Below are positions 1 to 5,433 of a stretch of 5,433 nucleotides of DNA, in pieces. Source of the DNA: an uncultured Clostridia bacterium (GTDB taxonomy: Bacteria; Bacillota; Clostridia; RGIG6154); assembly GCA_934457515.1 (NCBI GenBank), contig CAKSHV010000116.1, forward strand, positions 1 through 5,433, in the 5' to 3' direction. The notes beneath the pieces are model-generated. The model saw nothing but the letters and a program-made list of their open reading frames with translations, was not told the origin of the DNA and did no database searches. Each line of letters begins with the position of its first letter. Positions within the stretch are counted from its first letter, which is position 1. A program made the position numbers and the translations under genes.

Positions 1-162
1 CGCGAGGGCTACAGCGAGCGGTATGGAGCGCGCGAACTGCGCCGCGAGATTCAACGCAAAATCGGCGACCGTATTGCGGATATCATTGTTTCGGGCGACG
101 CACCCTTCGGCACGCAGATGACGGTGGACGAAAAGGGCGGCGAACTTTCCATTTCTTTCTGA
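1..162 (+). CDS. Clp/HSP100 AAA+ ATPase, C-terminal end (ClpC/ClpB type), 5' truncated
   Basis: Only the last 53 codons are present; the frame is open at base 1 and ends at TGA 160-162. The peptide begins REGYSERYGARELRREIQRK and continues with IGDRIADIIVSGDAP. This matches the C-terminal small domain (D2-small) of class I Clp ATPases, where the G-Y-x-x-x-Y-G-A-R-x-L-R-R-x-I-Q segment supplies the sensor-2 arginine of the second AAA+ module. These proteins are cytoplasmic hexameric unfoldases; ClpC-type members feed substrates to ClpP, whereas ClpB acts in disaggregation. The tail after the signature is short (about 40 residues) and ends with a beta-strand-like ELSISF, normal for the family. 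ClpC and ClpB cannot be separated from this fragment because the N-domain, middle domain and any ClpP-binding loop lie upstream, so no symbol is given. A hairpin terminator follows within 25 bases, so this is the last gene of its transcript. Confidence 0.85.
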   Translation, partial: REGYSERYGARELRREIQRKIGDRIADIIVSGDAPFGTQMTVDEKGGELSISF

Positions 163-185
163 TTTGTAAAATTTTACAAGACAAA

Positions 186-217
186 ACAGATGCGGTAAGC
201 TGCCGCATCTGTTTTTT
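186..217 (+). terminator. Rho-independent terminator of the Clp ATPase gene
   Basis: A perfect 10-bp stem, ACAGATGCGG (186-195) with CCGCATCTGT (203-212), closes a 7-base loop and runs into six T residues (212-217). The A residues at 183-185 can pair with T 213-215 and lengthen the stem. It lies 23 bases after the TGA of the Clp gene. The run of A residues on the left arm also gives a short T tract on the minus strand, so weak bidirectional function is possible, but no minus-strand gene is seen to need it. Confidence 0.93.
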
Positions 218-445
218 ATAATTTTAAAATATAAAAAAGTTGCTATTTTTAGTTTTGGCGCGAATTTTGCTAAACAGAATCTATTCATTTTCGTGGCGCG
301 GAAAGCCATTTTGCGGGTTTTTAAGGATTTACTTCAAAACAACAAATGCGGAATTGTTGCTAAATTCAGTTATTTTTACGGTTTTTACAAACAAGTGTTT
401 TGCGGCACAAAATAGAGAATATACGTTTCGATCTATATTGTTATA
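218..445. other. AT-rich intergenic spacer without a convincing gene
   Basis: This stretch is clearly richer in A+T than the flanking genes. I see no RNA gene in it. An 80-codon frame at 240-482 begins with TTG, lacks a Shine-Dalgarno sequence and resembles no family I know, so I do not call it. Small structures are present: the heptamer TGGCGCG occurs at 256-262 and 294-300; a near-identical pair GAATTTTGCTAAA (262-274) and GAATTGTTGCTAAA (351-364); and a 6-bp inverted repeat CAACAA/TTGTTG at 340-359. They could be regulator sites for the large downstream gene, but that is speculation. Confidence 0.6.
262..364. repeat. Short imperfect direct repeat pair upstream of the giant gene
   Basis: GAATTTTGCTAAA at 262-274 recurs as GAATTGTTGCTAAA at 351-364, differing by one inserted G. 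A GCG triplet lies just before each copy. The core TGCTAAA appears a third time at 532-538, inside a candidate -10 region. In AT-rich DNA such matches can arise by chance, so the case for operators is weak. Confidence 0.35.
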
Positions 446-473
446 TTGCAAAAATATGTTGTTATGTTACAAT
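446..473 (+). promoter_or_regulatory. Candidate sigma-A promoter with extended -10
   Basis: TTGCAA (446-451) is followed after 16 bases by TACAAT (468-473), with a TG dinucleotide at 465-466 that makes an extended -10 (TGnTACAAT) of the Gram-positive vegetative type. Transcription would start near 480, giving a leader of about 125 bases before the ATG at 606. A second candidate lies closer: TGGAAA (512-517), a 17-base spacer, then TAAAAT (535-540), also preceded by TG (532-533). Such AT-rich DNA produces promoter look-alikes easily, so which is used is open. Confidence 0.4.
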
Positions 474-552
474 TTAGCCTGAAATCGGCAGAAAAAAACA
501 ATATAAACACATGGAAAAAATGATAAAATAATGCTAAAATTAAAACAGAAAA

Positions 553-567
553 TCGGCGAAATGCCGA
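553..567 (+). other. Small leader hairpin before the giant gene
   Basis: TCGGC (553-557) pairs with GCCGA (563-567) around a 5-base loop, 23 bases upstream of the ribosome binding site. The five-base stem is too short and lacks a T tract, so it is not a terminator. It might stabilise the leader or be chance. The AATCGGC in its left arm also occurs at 483-489. Confidence 0.3.
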
Positions 568-590
568 AAAGGGTAGAGTATTTTATTATG

Positions 591-598
591 AAAGGGTG
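591..598 (+). promoter_or_regulatory. Ribosome binding site deciding the start at 606
   Basis: AAAGGGTG sits seven bases before ATG 606-608. An in-frame ATG at 588 would add six residues (MKGCKN), but its only purine-rich upstream stretch (about 567-573) is some 14 bases away. Starting at 606 also gives a textbook signal peptide beginning MKK. Start 606 is therefore preferred. Confidence 0.65.
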
Positions 599-605
599 TA
601 AAAAC

Positions 606-677
606 ATGAAGAAAATCATTGCGTTTTTGGTTTGCCTTTCCATGCTTTTGGGCATGCTTCCCGCAACCGCCATGGCG
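606..677 (+). other. Signal peptide of the giant protein
   Basis: Residues 1-24 show a basic start (MKK), a hydrophobic core (IIAFLVCLSMLLGML), a helix-breaking Pro19 and an A-M-A motif at 22-24 that fits signal peptidase I cleavage before Ala25. Cys10 lies inside the hydrophobic core, too early and in the wrong context for a lipobox, so this is a Sec-type secretory peptide rather than a lipoprotein signal. Confidence 0.88.
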
Positions 678-3600
678 GCTGTGCTGGCAGAATCTAAAAA
701 CACAAACATGACTTTTGCGGCGGATAAAGTGTATTACTGCATAACGCCCGAGAGTCTGGACGACATCGGCGGCTGGAGCTTTTCTTCCGATAATACGGCG
801 GACAGCTATCGCAGCAAGATTATGTATGACTTGGGCAACGCTTCTACCAAAAAAGAGGCGAAAACCAAACTGGTGCTGCCCAAAGACGGTGCTTATACCA
901 TTTGGCTGCACACCAGAGATTTTGCAACCAACAAGCCCGGTTCGAGAACATTTACGTTTTCTGTAGACGGCAAGGAGATTGGCACGGGCGGCAACCACGG
1001 CAATGAGGGCTGGGCATGGCAGAGCTATGCAAACAAACTTTTTACCGCGGGCGACCACGAATTGGTGTTTAACAATAAGGGCTTATATTCGAGATTCGAT
1101 TTGATTTTAATTACCGATGACGCAAATTTTGTTCCCGGCAACACCGAGGCGGAGTTAAAGGCGCTCGAAACCGACCATTTGTATGACCCCTCTAAAGTTG
1201 AGGTTGTAAAGACGGACGACACGGCGGGCAGACCGGACACCGACATTGCGGTTAAATTTAACGGCGAGTGGATGAATTTTGACGTTCCGCCGCAGCTGAT
1301 TAACGACCGTACCATGGTTCCCATGCGTGCCATCTTCGAGGCACTCGGCTGCTCGGTTTCGTGGAATGACGAAAGTCAGACCGCAACGGGCGAAAGAAAC
1401 GGAAAACGCGTTTCGGTTACCATCGGTTCTTCCAACGCAAGCGTTGGCGGACTGCCGGTTACCATTGACCAGTCGGCGGTTTTGATTAACGACAGAACCC
1501 TCGTTCCGCTGCGTTTTGTTTCCGAAGCGTTTGACGCAGAGGTTATGTGGAACAATGATACGCAAACCGTAACCATTTCGGCAATCATTCCGAAAGCAGC
1601 ATTTTATATCACGGGCGAATCCTATTCAACCTACGGGACCTGGATTGCAGAGCCTGCAACAAATGACGGTGCAAGCGCACTGAAAGGCACACAGCCGCTC
1701 GAAAGCAAGACCGGCGCGCAGACCGTAACCATTGACGATGCCGACGCATCTAAAACAAAGCCTGCAATTGCGGAAATTAACGTAGTTAAGCCCGGCGAAT
1801 ACAGAATTTGGGTTCGCGGCAGAGATTTTAAAACCAACCAGCAGGGCACGCGTTATTTTAACGTGGGCGTTAACGGCGTGATGACTTCAAAAACCTACGG
1901 TCAGCACGGCGGCGAAGGTTATAAGTGGGAAGACGGCGGCGTTGTGACTTTAAAAGAGGGCAAAAACACCGTTGAAGTGTATGACACCTCCGGCTTTTTT
2001 GCGCGTATGGCAGGTATTTTCCTTTCGGAAGATTTAGACTACATACCGTCCGATGACCATAAAACCCTGATGGCGATTGCTTCGCCGGTTGACCCCTATG
2101 CAGACGCTGCACCCGTTGACTTCTTTCCGACCTGGGCAAAGAAGGACTATGCGGCGCAGGATATGGCAACCATTGAATCGGACAGCACGAGAGTAAACTT
2201 CTATAAAGTATCCGACCCCGCCCACGGCGATTTCGTTCAGAACGAAATTTTCGTTAAGAAAGACGGTGCGTGGGTATCGGTTAAAGGCAAAACCGAGGAA
2301 TTCGGTTATTTGGCGCTGAATGCAAAAACTGCCAAGGTTTCCGCTGCATCCGAGGGCTATGCGATTATTGACACCACTTTTGAAAAAGACGGAAAAGAAT
2401 TTAATGCCATGACCAAAGAACTTTACAAAATGGGTGCGGGCGACTGGCTGATTCCGACAAGTTATGAAAAGACAGCGGACAACAAAGTGGTTCTGCACTT
2501 TAACGGTACCGACAAGGTTGATTTTACCGCAACCTGGGAAATTGACGCGCGCAAGGACGATCCGAAGGTTTCCATCCATGCGACGGCAAAAGAAAAAGGA
2601 AACTATTCGTTTGTTTTATTTAACGGCACCGAGTACAGCGACACAGCGTTTGACGCGGCAACAGCGCCGTTCCGCATTGTGGGCAAACGTGTTCCGCTGA
2701 TTTCAAGCGTGATTATCGAGCAGTACATGTCTACTCCCATGGCAACCATAACCCTTGACGGGAACAATTCCATCGTGCCCGGCAGCTACGTAACAAAGGG
2801 CGTTGCGGTTGACGGCGAAAATATTGAAGCAGAATGGGTTTATAAAGAAAACTCCGAATTTGCAATCGGCGTGCGCGGCAAGGGCACGGGTCTGCAGGGC
2901 GTTATCGCTGCTCCGATTATGGGCGCAAGCGAAAGCGCATTGGATGCAGGTCAGTCGTATGACTTCTCTTACAGAGTCATTAACCGCTTAGATAACTGGT
3001 TTGACACCTACACCCATGTTGCAAAAGAGATTTATGACGTACATGACTACAGAAGCAACTATTATACCTCTTTAAACGAGGCGATTTTCAATACCACAGA
3101 CCTTATGATGGACGATCTGTACGGCGGTTGGGATCCCGTGGATATGGCACATTACAACATGGAAGGTCAGGACTTAACCTCGTCGGCAAACCCGATGATT
3201 GCCATTCAGCGCTATCTGCTTACCGAAGATGAAAAGCTTTTGGAAGAGCGTGCGATTCCGACCATGGCATGGCTGCTCACCAGAAAATCAAGAAACTTTA
3301 AGCGTTATGCGACGGACGGCGGTACATGGAAAAGCTATGTTTCCAAGGCGCCTTCCGAGATGGGTTCTCCGGTTGTGGATTTTCACCTCGGTACCTACGG
3401 CGGCCTGTATGAAATGACCCGGGGCAGTGTTCCCGAACTGATGGGTTATGTGAACGAAAAGGCAAAGGCAGATGACAGCGGCTCGTTTACCGCCGTTCAG
3501 AACGACCTTGCACTGTATAAATATACAAAAGATTCCAAATATTTAGACGCGGCAAAGAAAGCGGCGGACAAATATATTGAAGAAACGCTTGACAGCGAAA

Positions 3601-5433
3601 CCTACATGTCCCAGCTCCCGGTTTGGGGTTCGTTTATCAACATTTCCTATTTCCCGAACCTTGCTTGCTTTATTGATTTGTATGAAGCGTGCGGCGACCA
3701 AAAATATTTAGACGCTGCAAAACGGACGGGCGAAATGTTGGTTACCAGCCTGTGGACAACGGGTATTGACAACGGTAAGGGTGACACCGACTACACGGTT
3801 ACCGCAGACAACGTATACAATGTCCGCAAATTCATGGAGGGACACAACTTCTTCTGGCACGGCACAAAGCAATGGCGTTTGGGCGGTAACTACGGCGAAG
3901 TTCGCGCGTCAAAAGACGGTTTGGTTAAGCTGCCTGAAAGCGAAACTGTTCCGGGCTGGCTGCCGACAAGAGTCGGCCTTGGTTTAGAGCAGGCGTCGAC
4001 CTTCTCCGAGGCGCTGAACATCATTATGTCAAGCTGGGCAGGCGATTTGGTTCGTCTTTCCAAATACACAGGCGAGGATTACTTTGAGACCACTGCGCGA
4101 AATGCCATTATTGGCCGTTTCGGCAACTACACAGGCTATTATCAGAACCGTTATATGACGCACCAGATGAAGCCGCGCTACCCCTATGAGGGACCGGATT
4201 ACACCTCCATCTACTGGCATCATATTCCGCCGTTCTTGGCAATGATTGAAGAATTTTTGATTACCGATATTTGGTATAAATCCGACGCGAAGATTGAATT
4301 CCCGCGCGTTCGTCAGCAGGGTTATGCATATTTCTATTCTTCGCAGTACGGTTTTGATTCGGGCAAAATGTATGATGTGGACGGTTTGTGGCTGTGGAAT
4401 GACAGCGGCATTGTAAACCCCGATTCCAAGCAGCTTGACTATCTGCCCGCAAAGAAAGACGGAACTCTTGCGGTTGCATTTATGAATGAAGATAAGGTGG
4501 ACACCACATCTACCGTAACCTTGGGCGAAAAAGTTCCGGGCGGCGCTGCATATTCCGGCACAGCTGCAGTATATGACGCAGCAGGCAACAAGTCAACCGT
4601 TGAGGTTGTAAACGGCGCATTTACCATCACCGTTCCCGCAAAGAATATTTTAACGGTTGTTATGAACATTCCGGAAGTGAAAGCTCCCGCATATGCGTCT
4701 TCTTCGCACGACAGTGCAACAGTTGAGTTGGGCGCAACCGTTTCGGAGCATACAAGAGGCAGAGGCTACACCTTGCAGCTTAACCCCAATAACTACTTTG
4801 CATATGTTTACGTAACCGATATGGACGCAAACGACGAGGCAACAAAAGATGCGGCAAACCGCATTAAATCGCTTACCATTTCGTACACCGTTAACGGTGA
4901 AACCAAGAAAGAAGTAAGAAGCCAGTATCCGTTTGAGTTTATCATTAAGGTAGACGACCCGAATGCGGAATTTACCTACACCTTAGAGGGCGAAAAGGCA
5001 GACGGCTCGAAAGAGAATTTTGGCGGCGGCACATTGATGACGGCGGAAAAATCGGCTGAAAAGGGCGCGAAGTTTAACGGTAAAGCAATCCCGTCAACGG
5101 GTTCGGCCACGCCGGCCACGCCGGCTACACCGTCCACCCCGTCAAAGACAGACCCGAAAGACATTAAAGTGTCTGAAAATCTGCCGAAATTTAATCCGTT
5201 TACCGTAAAATATATAGCACAGGGCACCGGCAGCGGCTACATCCGCCTGGTTGTTAAAAAAGACCAGATTCCGTTTGAATGCACCGCGAACCTGCTTGCG
5301 GGTGTTAAAGCCTCGATTGTGCTGAAAGAAATCGAAACGGGCAAGGAAACCAAGGTGGAAACCGTTCTTGCGGGCAACGAAGTCCGTGCGGACGGCAACT
5401 ACACACTGCTTGTTGTTCCGACGGCTGAAATGC
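606..5433 (+). CDS. Giant secreted multidomain surface protein, putative polysaccharide-acting enzyme, 3' truncated
   Basis: One frame is open from ATG 606 to the window edge, giving 1609 residues with no stop. Visible order: signal peptide (1-24); beta module A (about 40-177); copper-amine-oxidase-N-like domain (214-325); module A' (332-483), a second copy of A; a beta-rich region (484-795); a helical region with alpha/alpha-toroid character (796-1224); a beta domain (1225-1360); another beta domain (about 1361-1490); a Thr/Pro linker (1501-1512); and a further beta domain cut by the edge. A long beta sandwich, then an alpha/alpha toroid, then a beta domain is a layout known from several polysaccharide lyase and glycoside hydrolase families. 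That, export and carbohydrate-binding-like modules suggest action on an extracellular polysaccharide. I cannot name the family, and catalysis is inferred. No transmembrane segment follows the signal peptide; any anchor (SLH repeats, sortase motif, dockerin) would lie beyond the edge. The gene stands alone after a terminator and its own promoter signals. Confidence 0.9.
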   Translation, partial: MKKIIAFLVCLSMLLGMLPATAMAAVLAESKNTNMTFAADKVYYCITPESLDDIGGWSFSSDNTADSYRSKIMYDLGNASTKKEAKTKLVLPKDGAYTIWLHTRDFATNKPGSRTFTFSVDGKEIGTGGNHGNEGWAWQSYANKLFTAGDHELVFNNKGLYSRFDLILITDDANFVPGNTEAELKALETDHLYDPSKVEVVKTDDTAGRPDTDIAVKFNGEWMNFDVPPQLINDRTMVPMRAIFEALGCSVSWNDESQTATGERNGKRVSVTIGSSNASVGGLPVTIDQSAVLINDRTLVPLRFVSEAFDAEVMWNNDTQTVTISAIIPKAAFYITGESYSTYGTWIAEPATNDGASALKGTQPLESKTGAQTVTIDDADASKTKPAIAEINVVKPGEYRIWVRGRDFKTNQQGTRYFNVGVNGVMTSKTYGQHGGEGYKWEDGGVVTLKEGKNTVEVYDTSGFFARMAGIFLSEDLDYIPSDDHKTLMAIASPVDPYADAAPVDFFPTWAKKDYAAQDMATIESDSTRVNFYKVSDPAHGDFVQNEIFVKKDGAWVSVKGKTEEFGYLALNAKTAKVSAASEGYAIIDTTFEKDGKEFNAMTKELYKMGAGDWLIPTSYEKTADNKVVLHFNGTDKVDFTATWEIDARKDDPKVSIHATAKEKGNYSFVLFNGTEYSDTAFDAATAPFRIVGKRVPLISSVIIEQYMSTPMATITLDGNNSIVPGSYVTKGVAVDGENIEAEWVYKENSEFAIGVRGKGTGLQGVIAAPIMGASESALDAGQSYDFSYRVINRLDNWFDTYTHVAKEIYDVHDYRSNYYTSLNEAIFNTTDLMMDDLYGGWDPVDMAHYNMEGQDLTSSANPMIAIQRYLLTEDEKLLEERAIPTMAWLLTRKSRNFKRYATDGGTWKSYVSKAPSEMGSPVVDFHLGTYGGLYEMTRGSVPELMGYVNEKAKADDSGSFTAVQNDLALYKYTKDSKYLDAAKKAADKYIEETLDSETYMSQLPVWGSFINISYFPNLACFIDLYEACGDQKYLDAAKRTGEMLVTSLWTTGIDNGKGDTDYTVTADNVYNVRKFMEGHNFFWHGTKQWRLGGNYGEVRASKDGLVKLPESETVPGWLPTRVGLGLEQASTFSEALNIIMSSWAGDLVRLSKYTGEDYFETTARNAIIGRFGNYTGYYQNRYMTHQMKPRYPYEGPDYTSIYWHHIPPFLAMIEEFLITDIWYKSDAKIEFPRVRQQGYAYFYSSQYGFDSGKMYDVDGLWLWNDSGIVNPDSKQLDYLPAKKDGTLAVAFMNEDKVDTTSTVTLGEKVPGGAAYSGTAAVYDAAGNKSTVEVVNGAFTITVPAKNILTVVMNIPEVKAPAYASSSHDSATVELGATVSEHTRGRGYTLQLNPNNYFAYVYVTDMDANDEATKDAANRIKSLTISYTVNGETKKEVRSQYPFEFIIKVDDPNAEFTYTLEGEKADGSKENFGGGTLMTAEKSAEKGAKFNGKAIPSTGSATPATPATPSTPSKTDPKDIKVSENLPKFNPFTVKYIAQGTGSGYIRLVVKKDQIPFECTANLLAGVKASIVLKEIETGKETKVETVLAGNEVRADGNYTLLVVPTAEM
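723..1136 (+). repeat. Beta-rich binding-like module, copy 1 (residues 40-177)
   Basis: This segment and residues 332-483 share a pattern: G-x-Y-x-I-W (from Gly95, Trp100), R-D-F-x-T-N-x-x-G-[ST]-R-x-F (from Arg104), V-[DN]-G, then H-G-x-E-G-[WY]-x-W (His131 to Trp138), ending in a strand before a [FI]-[VI]-P sequence. Alternating hydrophobic strands with conserved aromatics suggest a jelly-roll carbohydrate-binding fold, as in CBM6/35-like modules. The fold is inferred; no CBM family is claimed. Confidence 0.6.
1245..1580 (+). other. Copper-amine-oxidase-N-like domain (residues 214-325)
   Basis: The segment carries the twin signature of the Cu_amine_oxidN1 family (Pfam PF07833): INDRTMVPMRAIFEALGCSV at residue 232 and INDRTLVPLRFVSEAFDAEV at residue 294, each followed by a [MS]-W-N-[DN]-[ED] strand and T-x-T. 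Despite the name, this domain is not catalytic. In Clostridia and Paenibacillus it occurs in many extracellular proteins, where an adhesive or structural role is assumed. Here it sits between the two copies of the binding-like module and may act as a spacer or cell-envelope contact. Confidence 0.9.
1599..2054 (+). repeat. Beta-rich binding-like module, copy 2 (residues 332-483)
   Basis: This is the second copy of the module at residues 40-177, offset by about 302 residues. It has G397-E-Y-R-I-W402, R406-D-F-K-T-N, G-T-R-Y-F, V-N-G and H434-G-G-E-G-Y-K-W441. His-to-Trp spacing (7 residues) is the same in both copies. The copies are diverged at protein level, so this is an old duplication rather than a recent DNA repeat. 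Confidence 0.6.
2055..2990 (+). other. Long beta-rich region before the helical domain (residues 484-795)
   Basis: About 310 residues with alternating strand patterns and few helices, including FVQNEIFVKKDGAWVSV, VVLHFNGTDKVDFTATWEID and NYSFVLFNGTEY. Its length and its place directly before an alpha/alpha region recall the super-beta-sandwich domain that precedes the toroid in several glycoside hydrolase and lyase families. That comparison rests on layout only; I recognise no family signature. Confidence 0.45.
2991..4277 (+). other. Alpha/alpha-toroid-like domain, probable catalytic core (residues 796-1224)
   Basis: The region consists of repeated helical hairpins marked by a [TG]-x-[DE]-x-K-Y-L-D-A-A-type turn: L-T-E-D-E-K-L-L near 878, T-K-D-S-K-Y-L-D-A-A at 979, G-D-Q-K-Y-L-D-A-A at 1034, and T-G-E-D-Y-F near 1159. 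This turn is typical of alpha/alpha barrels in carbohydrate-active enzymes. Dense aromatic and charged clusters that could line a sugar cleft are HYNMEGQD (His849, Glu853, Asp856), HNFFWHGTKQWR (1080-1091), YYQNRYMTH (1178-1186), YPYEG (1192-1196) and YWHHIPP (1203-1209). Which residues act in catalysis cannot be told from sequence alone. Confidence 0.55.
4278..4685 (+). other. Beta domain following the helical core (residues 1225-1360)
   Basis: Strand-rich sequence including YAYFYSSQYGF, DGLWLWND, TLAVAFMNED and NILTVVMNI. A beta domain after the toroid is usual in toroid-type polysaccharide lyases and hydrolases, which supports reading residues 484-1360 as one enzyme unit. Confidence 0.45.
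5106..5141 (+). repeat. Thr/Pro linker coded by four 9-base units
   Basis: Four tandem triplet-codon units encode ATPATPATPSTP (residues 1501-1512). The first two units are identical (GCCACGCCG); the third and fourth differ at wobble or first positions. Ser and Lys/Asp residues follow. Such Pro/Thr linkers join modules in secreted enzymes and are often glycosylated. The near-identical units suggest slippage-prone DNA, so the length may vary among strains. Confidence 0.85.
5151..5433 (+). other. Beta domain after the linker, cut by the window edge (residue 1516 on)
   Basis: About 94 residues after the linker are visible, rich in short strands (FTVKYIA, YIRLVVKK, ASIVLKEIE, YTLLVVP). They resemble an Ig-like or fibronectin-like accessory module, but no family signature is clear. 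The domain may be one of several C-terminal accessory or anchoring units that lie outside the window. Confidence 0.4.

Noticed and set aside
240..482. 80-codon frame on the + strand in the spacer
   Set aside because: TTG start, no Shine-Dalgarno sequence, composition typical of translated AT-rich spacer, overlaps the candidate promoter, and no recognisable family.
553..567. Transcription attenuator before the giant gene
   Set aside because: The 5-bp hairpin has no following T tract and no alternative pairing partner that I could see.
588..605. Upstream in-frame ATG at 588 as the start of the giant gene
   Set aside because: It would add MKGCKN before a complete signal peptide and place the only nearby Shine-Dalgarno-like purines inside the coding region; ATG 606 has the better spaced site.
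540..1058. 172-codon frame on the - strand
   Set aside because: It lies mostly opposite the signal peptide and first module of the giant gene, has unusual composition (Cys, His and Arg rich), and no family features; a shadow of the + strand codon pattern.
1245..1580. A true copper amine oxidase
   Set aside because: Only the small N-terminal-like repeat domain is present; there is no topaquinone Tyr motif or copper-binding His set, and the rest of the protein is unrelated.
2034..2579. 181-codon frame on the - strand
   Set aside because: Wholly antisense to the giant gene, which is continuous with consistent domain signatures here; no own ribosome binding site or domain recognised.

Overview
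The window reads as chromosomal DNA of a Clostridia-type Firmicute (Bacillota), probably an uncultured gut or anaerobic lineage. This is an inference from three things: a Clp ATPase tail, a very large secreted protein with a copper-amine-oxidase-N-like stalk domain (common in Clostridia and Paenibacillus), and AT-rich spacers with Gram-positive style extended -10 promoters beside coding DNA of balanced GC. No RNA gene, mobile element, CRISPR array or phage gene was seen.

Layout: bases 1-162 are the last 53 codons of a Clp/HSP100 AAA+ ATPase, closed by a clear rho-independent hairpin (186-217). An AT-rich gap of about 390 bases follows. It holds short direct repeats, a small inverted repeat, candidate promoters (best at 446-473) and a ribosome binding site. 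The rest of the window, from 606 to the right edge, is one uninterrupted reading frame on the + strand (at least 1609 codons) that has no stop before base 5433.

That giant gene encodes an exported multidomain protein. In order it has a signal peptide, a beta-rich ligand-binding-like module, a copper-amine-oxidase-N-like domain, a second copy of the first module, a long beta-sandwich region, a helical region with the look of an alpha/alpha toroid, a beta domain, another beta domain, a Thr/Pro linker and the start of a further domain. The best reading is a cell-surface or secreted polysaccharide-acting enzyme (lyase or hydrolase) of a family I cannot name. The catalytic assignment is inference.

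The two genes are not an operon: a terminator and new promoter signals separate a cytoplasmic proteostasis gene from an independently expressed surface protein.
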